Positions 34,647-42,847 of a stretch of DNA of 64,000 nucleotides are shown piece by piece. The notes below the pieces were generated by a model that did not search any database, was not told where the DNA came from, and saw only the letters and a list, made by a program, of their open reading frames with translations. This DNA comes from Paraburkholderia phenoliruptrix (GTDB lineage Bacteria; Pseudomonadota; Gammaproteobacteria; Burkholderiales; Burkholderiaceae): positions 102,475-166,474 of the forward strand of contig NZ_JAEUAV010000015.1 of assembly GCF_019511605.1 (NCBI RefSeq). The letters are read 5' to 3'. Position numbers and translations under genes: made by a program. Positions within the stretch are counted from its first letter, which is position 1. Each line of letters starts with the position of its first letter.

Positions 34647-35177
34647 TTACTTCTTCTTCGTTTCTTTGAGGATCACGACCTCGTTGGCGTAGCGCACACC
34701 CTTGCCCTTATAGGGCTCCGGCGGGCGATAGCCGCGCACTTCTGCAGCGACCTGGCCAACTTTCTGCTTGTCGATCCCCTTGATCACGATTTCGGTTTGC
34801 GACGGGGTCTCAGCCTTCACGCCTTCCGGCATCTGGTGCACCACGGGGTGCGAGAAACCCAGCGACAGGTTCAGCTTGTCGCCTTGCGCCTGTGCACGAT
34901 AACCAACGCCAACCAGCGTCAGCTTGCGCTCGAAACCCTTCGTCACGCCGTTCACCATGTTCGCAACCAGTGCGCGCATCGTGCCCGACATCGCATTCGC
35001 TTCGCGGCTTTCGTCAACCGGCTCGATCTTCAGAATGCCGTTTTCGTTCACCACTTTCACGAGGCGGTTTGCCGCCTGCGTAATCGTACCCAGCGGGCCC
35101 TTGACGGTGATGCGATCATCGCTCAGGGCCACTTCTGCGCCTTGCAGCGCGATCGGGCTCTTACCTACTCGAGACAT
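34647..35177 (-). CDS. rplF: Large-subunit ribosomal protein uL6
   Basis: A 176-residue two-domain 50S protein near the factor-binding site. MSRVGKSPIALQGAEV opens it, and the C-terminal signature is RGYRPPEPYKGKGVRYANE. Confidence 0.98.
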   Translation of the reverse strand: MSRVGKSPIALQGAEVALSDDRITVKGPLGTITQAANRLVKVVNENGILKIEPVDESREANAMSGTMRALVANMVNGVTKGFERKLTLVGVGYRAQAQGDKLNLSLGFSHPVVHQMPEGVKAETPSQTEIVIKGIDKQKVGQVAAEVRGYRPPEPYKGKGVRYANEVVILKETKKK

Positions 35178-35195
35178 GTTTCTCTCCTTTCGGCC

Positions 35196-35591
35196 TTAAG
35201 CGACGTAGCAGATGACTTCGCCGCCAACGCCCGTTGCGCGCGCCTTGCGGTCCGTCATCACGCCCTTCGGCGTCGACACGATTGCCACGCCGAGGCCATT
35301 CATGACCACGGGGATGTCGTTACGGCCGCGGTACACACGCAGACCAGGCTTCGAAACGCGTTCAATGCGCTCGATAACCGGACGGCCAGCGTAGTACTTC
35401 AACACGATGTTCAATTCAGACTTCGCACCTTCGGACTTCACTGCGAAATCGTCGATATAACCTTCGTCCTTCAGGACCTGCGCAATCGCAACCTTGACTT
35501 TCGACGAGGGCATAGTCACCGAGACTTTCTCAACCATCTGCGCGTTGCGGATGCGAGTCAGCATATCGGCGATAGGATCACTCATGCTCAT
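35196..35591 (-). CDS. rpsH: Small-subunit ribosomal protein uS8
   Basis: A 131-residue primary 16S-binding protein starting [18 protein letters not shown]. In E. coli S8 also represses the spc operon by binding near rplE; I do not see an obvious mimic and have not tested for one. The C-terminal signature is [20 protein letters not shown]. Confidence 0.98.
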
Positions 35592-35605
35592 TTATGTTTC
35601 TCCTA

Positions 35606-35911
35606 TTACCAGCTCGCCTTGGTCAGGCCAGGGATCTCGCCGCGGAACGCGATTTCGCGAATCTTGTTACGCGCCAGCCCGAATTTACGGAACGTACCGC
35701 GCGGACGACCGGTAATTGCGCAACGATTGCGCTTACGGGTCGGGTTAGAGTTGCGCGGCAATTGTTGCAGTTCCAGACGTGCTGCGTAATGCTCTTCGTC
35801 CGACTTGCTCATATCGCTAATGATCGCCTTCAACTCTGCACGCTTGGGCGCGTACTTAGCAGCGAGGCGAGCACGCTTCTTTTCACGTTCGATCAGTGCC
35901 AGTTTAGCCAC
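35606..35911 (-). CDS. rpsN: Small-subunit ribosomal protein uS14 (zinc-free long form)
   Basis: A 101-residue 30S head protein. The C-terminal RNA-binding segment is RNRCAITGRPRGTFRKFGLARNKIRE. It has one cysteine there rather than the CXXC pairs of the short zinc form, so it is the zinc-independent type. Confidence 0.98.
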   Translation of the reverse strand: MAKLALIEREKKRARLAAKYAPKRAELKAIISDMSKSDEEHYAARLELQQLPRNSNPTRKRNRCAITGRPRGTFRKFGLARNKIREIAFRGEIPGLTKASW

Positions 35912-35918
35912 GGTAACC

Positions 35919-36458
35919 TCAGTTTCTGAACGGGAACTTGAAGCTGGCGAGCAGAGCCTTTGCTTCGTCGTCGGTCTTCGCAGTCGTCGTGATGCTGATG
36001 TTCAGCCCACGCAGTGCGTCGATCTTGTCGTAGTCGATTTCGGGGAAAATGATCTGCTCTTTCACACCGATGTTGTAGTTGCCGCGACCGTCGAACGCAC
36101 GACCCGACACGCCGCGGAAGTCACGCACACGCGGGAGCGCGACCGTCACGAAACGGTCCAGGAATTCGTACATTGCCTGACCACGGAGCGTGACCATTGC
36201 ACCGATCGGATAGCCCTGACGGATCTTGAAGCCAGCAATTGCCTTTCGTGCCTTCGTGATCACCGGCTTCTGGCCTGCGATCTTCGTCAGGTCGCCAACG
36301 GCGTTTTCGATGATCTTCTTGTCAGCAACCGCTTCGCCAAGGCCCATGTTCAGGGTGATCTTGGTGATGCGCGGCACTTCCATCACGGACTTGTACCCGA
36401 ACTTCTCGATGAGGCCGGGCACAACCTTTTCTTTGTAAAACTCTTGCAGACGAGCCAT
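35919..36458 (-). CDS. rplE: Large-subunit ribosomal protein uL5
   Basis: A 179-residue 5S-binding protein of the central protuberance; it has KITLNMGLGEAVADKKII and KIRQGYPIGAMVTLRG, and a C-terminal DYDKIDALRGLNISITTTAK. It follows rplX by 17 bases. Confidence 0.98.
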   Translation of the reverse strand: MARLQEFYKEKVVPGLIEKFGYKSVMEVPRITKITLNMGLGEAVADKKIIENAVGDLTKIAGQKPVITKARKAIAGFKIRQGYPIGAMVTLRGQAMYEFLDRFVTVALPRVRDFRGVSGRAFDGRGNYNIGVKEQIIFPEIDYDKIDALRGLNISITTTAKTDDEAKALLASFKFPFRN

Positions 36459-36475
36459 TTTTTTACTCCGCAGCG

Positions 36476-36784
36476 TCAGGCGCTCAGCACGGCACCGGTC
36501 GTCTTAAGGAAACGGACTTTCTTGTCTCCTTCGACCTTGATGCCTACACGCGACGCCTTGCCATTCGCGTCGACCAATGCGACGTTCGAAATTTGCAGCG
36601 GCATCGTCCTGGCTTCCACGCCACCCGTCGTACCCTTCATCGGGTTCGGCTTGACGTGTTTCTTGACGAGGTTGATACCCTCGACAGTGACCTTGCCATC
36701 GCCAACGGACAGCACGACACCGCGCTTGCCTTTATCTTTGCCGGTGATGACGATAACTTCGTCACCTTTGCGAATCTTGTTCAT
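36476..36784 (-). CDS. rplX: Large-subunit ribosomal protein uL24
   Basis: A 102-residue assembly-initiator protein of the 50S subunit with an N-terminal KOW motif (RKGDEVIVITGKDKGKRG) and NLVKKHVKPNPM. Confidence 0.98.
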   Translation of the reverse strand: MNKIRKGDEVIVITGKDKGKRGVVLSVGDGKVTVEGINLVKKHVKPNPMKGTTGGVEARTMPLQISNVALVDANGKASRVGIKVEGDKKVRFLKTTGAVLSA

Positions 36785-36793
36785 CGCGACTCC

Positions 36794-37162
36794 TTACAGC
36801 ACTTCAGGTGCCAACGAAACGATCTTCATGAATCGTTCGCTGCGCAACTCGCGCGTGACAGGCCCGAAAATACGGGTGCCAATAGGTTCGAGCTTGGCAT
36901 TCAACAGCACTGCGGCATTGCCGTCGAACTTGATCAGCGAGCCGTCCTGACGGCGCACGCCCTTGGCGGTACGAACCACCACGGCGTTATAAATTTCGCC
37001 TTTCTTCACGCGCCCGCGCGGCGTTGCTTCTTTGACGGTCACCTTGATGATGTCGCCAATGCTGGCATAACGACGCTTCGAGCCGCCGAGCACCTTGATG
37101 CACATGACTTCACGCGCACCCGTGTTGTCGGCCACTTCAAGCCGAGTTTCGGTCTGGATCAT
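36794..37162 (-). CDS. rplN: Large-subunit ribosomal protein uL14
   Basis: A 122-residue 50S protein at the subunit interface: MIQTETRLEVADNTGAREVM and GRVKKGEIYNAVVVRT. As in E. coli it is the first gene of the spc block, and a strong promoter motif lies 210 bases upstream. Confidence 0.98.
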   Translation of the reverse strand: MIQTETRLEVADNTGAREVMCIKVLGGSKRRYASIGDIIKVTVKEATPRGRVKKGEIYNAVVVRTAKGVRRQDGSLIKFDGNAAVLLNAKLEPIGTRIFGPVTRELRSERFMKIVSLAPEVL

Positions 37163-37370
37163 GGTTTATCTTTCCCAACTTAATCCGGTCACACCACCAT
37201 GGCGCACCCGGTCAGTCTTGGTCCCGTCAGCCAATCGGCTGCTTGGGTTAGAACAGCAGCGACGGCAAACGAAACCCGCCATCGCAATCCGGTGAATCCT
37301 TCGGGACAGGCTGGCGCCTGAACCGCTTCCCCCACCAACTTCGCCCGCGACGGGGCTCCCATAAAGAGGG

Positions 37371-37407
37371 AAGACCGAGATTATAACAAATAATCTCGGT
37401 CTTGCAA
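37371..37407 (-). promoter_or_regulatory. Promoter of the spc block overlapping a perfect 14-bp inverted repeat
   Basis: On the minus strand TTGCAA (37402-37407) and TATAAT (37380-37385) are 16 bases apart, pointing to rplN. AAGACCGAGATTAT (37371-37384) is perfectly complementary to ATAATCTCGGTCTT (37390-37403), so the -10 lies at the loop/distal arm. RNA started here would lack the hairpin; RNA read through from rpsQ would form it. The spacer (289 bases) otherwise holds nothing I recognise. Confidence 0.75.
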
Positions 37408-37451
37408 GCGAAATCTACTGCGATTTCAACTACTTCTACAGCTTCGCGGCG

Positions 37452-37724
37452 TCAGATGACGCGAGCAGCCTCGACCAGGCGAGCCACGACCCAAGCCTTC
37501 GTCTTCGAAATCGGACGAGTTTCCTGGATTTCAACGAGGTCGCCCTCGTTGTACGTGTTCGCGTCGTCGTGCGCGTGGTACTTCTTCGAGCGCACAACGT
37601 ACTTGCCGTAAATCGGGTGCTTCACGCGGTGCTCGACCAGCACGGTGACCGTCTTGTCCATCTTGTTGCTGACGACCTTGCCGACCAGCGTCCGCTTGAG
37701 CGAGGTTTTTACGCTATCGTTCAT
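37452..37724 (-). CDS. rpsQ: Small-subunit ribosomal protein uS17
   Basis: A 90-residue primary 16S-binding OB-fold protein with [19 protein letters not shown] and [18 protein letters not shown]. It overlaps rpmC by four bases and is the last gene of the S10 block. Confidence 0.98.
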
Positions 37725-37915
37725 TTCTGGTTCGCCTTCTCAGTCAGGACGGTCCGCACACGTGCGATGTCGCGACGAACCTTCTTCAGCTGGCTCGTGT
37801 TCGTGAGCTGCTGGGTCGCGAGTTGCATGCGCAGGCCGAATTGCGCCTTCAGCAGGTCCGACAGCTCCTTGTTGAGCGCGGCCTGATCTTTCTGGTGAAG
37901 TTCGGAAGCCTTCAT
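37721..37915 (-). CDS. rpmC: Large-subunit ribosomal protein uL29
   Basis: A 64-residue helical protein at the tunnel exit, a docking site for trigger factor and SRP. Start ATG at 37915 ([11 protein letters not shown]) with AAGGAG six bases upstream; an adjacent ATG one codon earlier is also possible. [14 protein letters not shown] is the diagnostic C-terminal helix. Confidence 0.97.
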
Positions 37916-37925
37916 CATTTGCTCC

Positions 37926-38342
37926 TTAGGCGCCAAGCTGACGCACGATGAAGGTCGTCTTCAGCGGCAGCTTCGCTGCGGCCAGACGGAACGCTTCGCG
38001 TGCCAGCTCTTCGGTTACGCCGTCCATTTCGTACAGCATCTTGCCCGGTTGAATCTCTGCGACGTAGTACTCAGGGTTACCTTTACCGTTACCCATACGC
38101 ACTTCCGCCGGCTTGTGCGAGATCGGCTTGTCCGGGAAGATGCGAATCCAGATGCGGCCACCACGCTTGATGTGACGCGTCATTGCACGACGTGCCGCTT
38201 CAATCTGGCGCGCGGTCAGGCGACCACGACCGATAGCCTTCAGGCCGAACTCACCGAACGACACCGCGTTACCGCGGGTTGCGACGCCGGTGTTACGACC
38301 TTTCTGCTCTTTGCGATACTTTCTGCGTTTCGGTTGCAGCAT
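37926..38342 (-). CDS. rplP: Large-subunit ribosomal protein uL16
   Basis: A 138-residue protein near the A site and peptidyl transferase centre: MLQPKRRKYRKEQKGRN and RGGRIWIRIFPDKPISHKP. It starts two bases past the rpsC stop. The arginine in the GRGRLTARQIE segment, a known hydroxylation region in E. coli, is present. Confidence 0.98.
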   Translation of the reverse strand: MLQPKRRKYRKEQKGRNTGVATRGNAVSFGEFGLKAIGRGRLTARQIEAARRAMTRHIKRGGRIWIRIFPDKPISHKPAEVRMGNGKGNPEYYVAEIQPGKMLYEMDGVTEELAREAFRLAAAKLPLKTTFIVRQLGA

Positions 38343-38344
38343 CG

Positions 38345-39151
38345 TTATTCTCCAGTCTTCCCGTCGCCGCCGGCACCGCCAGCACGACGAGGAGCGCCAC
38401 GGCGTGCACCTGCCGGGCCACCACCTTCACCATCGCGACGCGGACGGCGATCGCCACCCGGACGTGCGTTGCGGCGCGGACGCTTTTCTTCGGCGACTTC
38501 TTCAACCACCGGTGCGTCGTTGCGGCCGAGCGTGTCGCCCTTGTAGACCCACACCTTCACGCCGATGATGCCGTACGTCGTCTTCGCTTCCGAAGTCGCG
38601 TAGTCGATATCAGCACGCAGCGTATGAAGCGGCACGCGACCTTCGCGATACCATTCCGTACGAGCGATTTCGATACCGTTCAGACGGCCAGCGCTCATGA
38701 TCTTGATGCCTTGAGCACCCAGACGCATCGCGTTTTGCATCGCACGCTTCATCGCGCGGCGGAACATGATCCGGCGCTCGAGCTGTTGCGTGATCGAGTC
38801 AGCGATCAGCTGCGCATCCGTTTCCGGCTTGCGGATTTCTTCGATGTTGACGTGAACCGGAACGCCCATGCGCTTTTGCAGCTCGGACTTGAGCAGTTCA
38901 ATGTCTTCACCCTTCTTGCCGATCACGACACCCGGACGTGAGCTGAAAATCGTGATACGCGCGTTCTTTGCAGGACGCTCGATCACCACGCGGCCGACGG
39001 ACGCGTTCTTCAGCTTCTTCTTCAGGTATTCACGAACACCGATGTCTTCCTGCAACATCGCCGCGAAATTGTTGTTGTTCGCGTACCAACGCGACGCCCA
39101 ATTGCGGCTGACGGCCAAACGGAAGCCAGTCGGATGAATTTTCTGTCCCAT
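38345..39151 (-). CDS. rpsC: Small-subunit ribosomal protein uS3 with Arg/Gly-rich tail
   Basis: A 268-residue 30S head protein at the mRNA entry channel. The KH domain contains RPGVVIGKKGEDIELLKSEL and the C-terminal domain RTEWYREGRVPLHTLRADIDY. E. coli S3 is 233 residues; here residues 211-268 form an extra low-complexity tail rich in Arg, Gly and Pro (for example RPRRNARPGGDRRPRRDG). The Shine-Dalgarno spacing and frame are normal and rplP follows by two bases, so the tail is part of the protein. Confidence 0.97.
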   Translation of the reverse strand: MGQKIHPTGFRLAVSRNWASRWYANNNNFAAMLQEDIGVREYLKKKLKNASVGRVVIERPAKNARITIFSSRPGVVIGKKGEDIELLKSELQKRMGVPVHVNIEEIRKPETDAQLIADSITQQLERRIMFRRAMKRAMQNAMRLGAQGIKIMSAGRLNGIEIARTEWYREGRVPLHTLRADIDYATSEAKTTYGIIGVKVWVYKGDTLGRNDAPVVEEVAEEKRPRRNARPGGDRRPRRDGEGGGPAGARRGAPRRAGGAGGDGKTGE

Positions 39152-39162
39152 CGTATGACCCC

Positions 39163-39492
39163 TTAATTCCCGACCGTCACAGTGATGTGACAGGATTGCT
39201 TCTCGATGCGGTTACCGCGGCCCTTAGCGCGCGCGGTGAAACGCTTGAGCGACGCAGCCTTGTCGATGTAGATGCTCGTAATCTTGAGCTCATCGATATC
39301 GGCGCCTTCGTTGTGCTCCGCATTCGCGATCGCCGACAGCACGACCTTTTTCACGATTCCCGCAGCCTTCTTCGGCGAGAACGTCAGAACGTTCAGCGCC
39401 TTGTCGACCGGCAAACCGCGGATCTGGTCAGCCACAAGGCGCGTTTTCTGCGCCGAGATGCGGGCACCGCGATGAATTGCTTTCACTTCCAT
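39163..39492 (-). CDS. rplV: Large-subunit ribosomal protein uL22
   Basis: A 109-residue protein whose loop lines the exit tunnel: MEVKAIHRGARISAQKTRLV, and the tip region KRFTARAKGRGNRIEKQSCH with the normal sequence at macrolide-resistance positions as far as can be judged. Start ATG at 39492; the longer frame overlaps rpsS. Confidence 0.98.
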   Translation of the reverse strand: MEVKAIHRGARISAQKTRLVADQIRGLPVDKALNVLTFSPKKAAGIVKKVVLSAIANAEHNEGADIDELKITSIYIDKAASLKRFTARAKGRGNRIEKQSCHITVTVGN

Positions 39493-39502
39493 CTTGAGCC
39501 CC

Positions 39503-39778
39503 TTATTTCTTAGCCTTCTTGTCGGCTGCATGACCCTTGAACGTACGGGTCAGTGCGAACTCGCCAAGCTTGTGGCCGACCATGTTTTCCGAGATGTACA
39601 CCGGAACGTGTTGACGGCCGTTGTGAACGGCGATCGTCAGACCGATGAAATCCGGGAGGATCGTCGAGCGACGCGACCAGGTTTTGATCGGCTTCTTATC
39701 CCGCGAAGCTGCTGCCGCCTCAACTTTCTTCAGCAAATGGGCGTCGCAGAACGGACCTTTTTTTACAGAACGTGCCAT
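39503..39778 (-). CDS. rpsS: Small-subunit ribosomal protein uS19
   Basis: A 91-residue 30S head protein: [20 protein letters not shown] and [20 protein letters not shown]. It lies ten bases after rplB and before rplV. Confidence 0.98.
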
Positions 39779-39788
39779 TGCCTACTCC

Positions 39789-40616
39789 TTAACGCTTGTG
39801 ACGGCGCTGGACGATCATGCTCGTCGTGCGCTTGTTGCTGCGGGTGCGATAACCCTTAGCAGGCGTGCCCCACGGGCTCACCGGATCGCGACCTGCAGCC
39901 GTCTTGCCTTCACCACCACCGTGCGGGTGATCAACCGGGTTCATTGCAACGCCGCGCACCGTCGGGCGGATACCGCGCCAGCGGTTCGCGCCAGCCTTAC
40001 CGATTTGACGGAGGCTATGCTCTTCGTTGCCAACTTCACCGATCGTCGCGCGGCACTCGACGTGGACGCGGCGGATTTCACCGGAGCGCAGGCGGACCTG
40101 TGCGTAGATGCCTTCACGAGCCAGCAGCATTGCCGACGTACCGGCCGAACGCGCCATTTGCGCGCCCTTGCCCGGCAACATTTCGATGCAGTGGATCGTC
40201 GTACCGACCGGAATATTGCGGATCGGCAGCGTGTTGCCTGCACGGATCGGCGCTTCGGAACCCGACATCAGTTGCTGACCGACGGTCACACCCTTCGGCG
40301 CAATGATGTAACGGCGCTCGCCGTCTGCGTACAGAACCAGCGCGATGTTCGCGCTACGGTTCGGATCGTATTCCAGACGCTCGACCTTCGCTGCGATGCC
40401 GTCCTTGTTGCGACGGAAATCGACGACGCGATAATGGTGCTTATGACCACCGCCCTTATGACGCGTGGTGATGTGGCCATTGTTGTTACGGCCGGCGGTC
40501 GAGGACTGCGAGTCGAGCAGCGGTGCGAACGGCTTGCCCTTGTACAGGTCCTTGTTGACCACCTTCACCATCGCACGGCGACCCGGCGAAGTCGGCTTAA
40601 CTTTAACGATTGCCAT
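39789..40616 (-). CDS. rplB: Large-subunit ribosomal protein uL2
   Basis: A 275-residue protein central to 50S assembly and peptidyl transfer. It has GRNNNGHITTRHKGGGHKHHYR, RAGNTLPIRNIPVGT and the essential histidine region NPVDHPHGGGEGK. Confidence 0.98.
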   Translation of the reverse strand: MAIVKVKPTSPGRRAMVKVVNKDLYKGKPFAPLLDSQSSTAGRNNNGHITTRHKGGGHKHHYRVVDFRRNKDGIAAKVERLEYDPNRSANIALVLYADGERRYIIAPKGVTVGQQLMSGSEAPIRAGNTLPIRNIPVGTTIHCIEMLPGKGAQMARSAGTSAMLLAREGIYAQVRLRSGEIRRVHVECRATIGEVGNEEHSLRQIGKAGANRWRGIRPTVRGVAMNPVDHPHGGGEGKTAAGRDPVSPWGTPAKGYRTRSNKRTTSMIVQRRHKR

Positions 40617-40618
40617 GA

Positions 40619-40933
40619 TTACTTGGCCTCCGCTTCAAAGTTGATTTCCTGGCCGGGCTTCAGGCAGACGTACGCCTTCTTCACGTCCTTGCGCTTGCCC
40701 ATGAAGCGGCCAAAGCGCTTGGCTTTGCCCTTCGAGACCAGCACGTTGACGGAATTGACTTCCACCTTGAACAGCAGCTCGACTGCAGCTTTCACTTCCT
40801 GCTTCGTGGCATCGGGCGCGACTTCGAACACAACTTGTTCGTTCTTGTCGGCCACCAGCGTCGCCTTTTCGGAGATCACCGGCGCGAGCAGGACCTGCAT
40901 CAAACGATGATCGTTTTTGCGAATCTCGCTCAT
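40619..40933 (-). CDS. rplW: Large-subunit ribosomal protein uL23
   Basis: A 104-residue tunnel-exit protein that docks trigger factor. Segments LLAPVISEKATLVADKNEQ and LFKVEVNSVNVLVSKGKAK are typical. Its ATG overlaps the rplD stop (ATGA), so the two are translationally coupled. Confidence 0.98.
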   Translation of the reverse strand: MSEIRKNDHRLMQVLLAPVISEKATLVADKNEQVVFEVAPDATKQEVKAAVELLFKVEVNSVNVLVSKGKAKRFGRFMGKRKDVKKAYVCLKPGQEINFEAEAK

Positions 40934-41550
40934 GACAGCAACTCCTCGATCTGGGCGACCGCAGCCTTCGTGATCAGGACCTTCTTGAAGTAGATCAGCG
41001 ACAGCGGGTCGGCGTAACGCGGCTCGACAACCGCCACGTGGGCGAGGTTGCGCGACGCGAGGTACAGGTTTTCGTCAACCGTGTCGGTAATCACCAGCAC
41101 GGAGTCGAGACCCATCGCCTTGAATTTTTCGGCCAGCAGCTTGGTCTTCGGCGCTTCGAGCGTCAGCTCGTCGACCACCGAGATACGGCCTTCGCGAGCC
41201 AGCTGCGAGAAGATCGAGCAGAGACCTGCGCGATGCATCTTCTTGTTGACCTTGTGCGAAAAGTTTTCTTCCGGCGAATTCGGGAAGATCCGGCCACCGC
41301 CGCGCCACAGCGGGCTCGACGACATACCGGCACGGGCACGGCCCGTACCCTTCTGGCGCCACGGCTTCTTGGTCGTGTGCTTGACTTGCTCACGGTCCTT
41401 CTGCGCGCGGTTGCCGCTACGGGCATTCGCTTGATACGCCACCACGACCTGGTGAATCAGGGCTTCGTTGTAGTCACGGCCGAACACGACGTCCGACGCG
41501 CTAACGCCTGCACCTTCCTGACCATTGGCATTCAGGAGCTTAAGTTCCAT
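40930..41550 (-). CDS. rplD: Large-subunit ribosomal protein uL4
   Basis: A 206-residue protein with a tunnel loop (KPWRQKGTGRARAGMSSSP) and the globular domain LDSVLVITDT...RNLAHVAVV. In E. coli L4 represses the S10 operon by binding its leader and stimulating termination. rplD starts on the last base of the rplC stop (TAATG). Whether L4 acts on the hairpins noted at tuf-rpsJ or rpsJ-rplC is an open inference. Confidence 0.98.
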   Translation of the reverse strand: MELKLLNANGQEGAGVSASDVVFGRDYNEALIHQVVVAYQANARSGNRAQKDREQVKHTTKKPWRQKGTGRARAGMSSSPLWRGGGRIFPNSPEENFSHKVNKKMHRAGLCSIFSQLAREGRISVVDELTLEAPKTKLLAEKFKAMGLDSVLVITDTVDENLYLASRNLAHVAVVEPRYADPLSLIYFKKVLITKAAVAQIEELLS

Positions 41551-42209
41551 TATTTCGCTCCTTTCACGGCACGCGTCTTCACGGCCGGCGTAACGAATAC
41601 CTTGCCACCCTTCGCACCCGGAACGGCGCCCTTGACCAGCAACAGCTTGCGGTCAGCGTCGATACGAGCGATCTCGAGGTTTTGCACCGTTACCGTTTCG
41701 TCACCCATGTGACCGGTCATGCGCTTACCCGGGAAAACACGACCCGGATCCTGCGCCATGCCGATCGAGCCCGGCACGTTGTGCGAGCGCGAGTTACCGT
41801 GCGATGCACGGCCGGATGCGAAGTTGTAACGCTTGATGGTACCGGCGTAGCCCTTACCGATCGACACGCCTTGCACGTCGACCTTCTGGCCCACTTCGAA
41901 CAGGTCAGGACCGACCACGGCGCCGTTCGACAACTCGGCAGCCTTAGCGGCGTCGATCTGGAATTCTTTGAGGATTTCACCGGCTTGAACACCGGCTTTG
42001 GCGAGATGACCGGCCAACGGCTTCGTCACGCGCGATGCACGGCGCGTACCGAATGCAACCTGCACGGCCGTGTAGCCGTCGGTTTCAACAGTCTTGATCT
42101 GCGTCACGCGGTTGTCGGACACGTCCAGCACGGTAACGGGAATCGAATCCCCTTCAGCCGTGAAGATACGGGTCATGCCAACCTTGCGACCTACGAGTCC
42201 AAGGCTCAT
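41550..42209 (-). CDS. rplC: Large-subunit ribosomal protein uL3
   Basis: A 219-residue assembly-initiator protein with an extension reaching the peptidyl transferase centre: LGLVGRKVGMTRIFTAEGDS and ASHGNSRSHNVPGSIGMAQD. Start ATG at 42209, with GGAG six bases upstream, matches the family; four residues added by an upstream in-frame start are not needed. A promoter motif lies about 120 bases upstream. Confidence 0.98.
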   Translation of the reverse strand: MSLGLVGRKVGMTRIFTAEGDSIPVTVLDVSDNRVTQIKTVETDGYTAVQVAFGTRRASRVTKPLAGHLAKAGVQAGEILKEFQIDAAKAAELSNGAVVGPDLFEVGQKVDVQGVSIGKGYAGTIKRYNFASGRASHGNSRSHNVPGSIGMAQDPGRVFPGKRMTGHMGDETVTVQNLEIARIDADRKLLLVKGAVPGAKGGKVFVTPAVKTRAVKGAK

Positions 42210-42318
42210 CGTTTTCTCCATTCCCGACTGCGATTGGTCGGGGCTAATTTACAAAATGCCGGTGCCGTTTCGGGCGTGAAACCACGCTGCAGCACACCGA
42301 CTTTTTTGCGCAAATGCG

Positions 42319-42360
42319 CGAAAAGCCTTGCATTATAGCGAGGCTTTTCGTTTTTCGCAA
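42319..42360 (-). promoter_or_regulatory. Promoter within a hairpin between rpsJ and rplC
   Basis: On the minus strand TTGCGA (42355-42360) and TATAAT (42332-42337) are 17 bases apart, facing rplC. CGAAAAGCCT (42319-42328) and AGGCTTTTCG (42341-42350) form a 10-bp stem whose loop contains the -10. The expected start point falls in the distal arm, so only read-through RNA from rpsJ can fold the hairpin. Confidence 0.7.
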
Positions 42361-42410
42361 GCAATCAAAGACTTAGCGTCGCCCGCGCGGGCAGGCAACG
42401 CCCGAGAGCC

Positions 42411-42722
42411 TTACTGCAGCTTGATTTCGACGTCCACGCCAGCCGGCAGGTCCAGCTTCATCAGCGCGTCGACGGTCTTGTCCGTCGGATCGACGATGTC
42501 CATCAGGCGTTGGTGGGTGCGGATTTCGAGCTGATCGCGCGACGTCTTGTTGACGTGCGGCGAGCGCAGGATGTCGAAGCGTTGAATGCGGGTGGGCAGG
42601 GGCACCGGACCACGAACGATTGCGCCAGTCCGCTTCGCCGTGTCGACGATTTCAGCAGCCGACTGGTCGATCAGGCGATAGTCGAAAGCCTTCAGGCGAA
42701 TACGGATTTTCTGGTTCTGCAT
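42411..42722 (-). CDS. rpsJ: Small-subunit ribosomal protein uS10
   Basis: A 103-residue 30S head protein that also partners NusB in antitermination. MQNQKIRIRLKAFDYRLIDQ opens it and the loop GPVPLPTRIQRFDILRSPHV is diagnostic. Start ATG at 42722; the longer frame runs through a GC-rich hairpin and is rejected. It is separated from tuf by about 125 bases and from rplC by about 200. Confidence 0.98.
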   Translation of the reverse strand: MQNQKIRIRLKAFDYRLIDQSAAEIVDTAKRTGAIVRGPVPLPTRIQRFDILRSPHVNKTSRDQLEIRTHQRLMDIVDPTDKTVDALMKLDLPAGVDVEIKLQ

Positions 42723-42780
42723 GACAATTCCTTGAAAAGAGCGAGGCGGTATTGCGCCGCCAGGTAGTAAAAGAACGTAG

Positions 42781-42813
42781 AGCCGGGTGCCCGCCCGGGG
42801 CGGGCGCCCGGCT
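42781..42813 (-). terminator. Extremely stable hairpin between tuf and rpsJ (terminator or attenuator)
   Basis: A 15-bp stem (AGCCGGGTGCCCGCC / GGCGGGCGCCCGGCT, one G-T pair, otherwise G-C rich) with a 3-base loop lies 35 bases after the tuf stop. On the minus strand it is followed by TACGTTCTTTTAC, a weak T-tract. Upstream GGTGCCCGG can pair with part of one arm, so alternative folds exist. Confidence 0.6.
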
Positions 42814-42847
42814 CCGGGCACCACTTACTGCAAGTTAATCCGCGATT

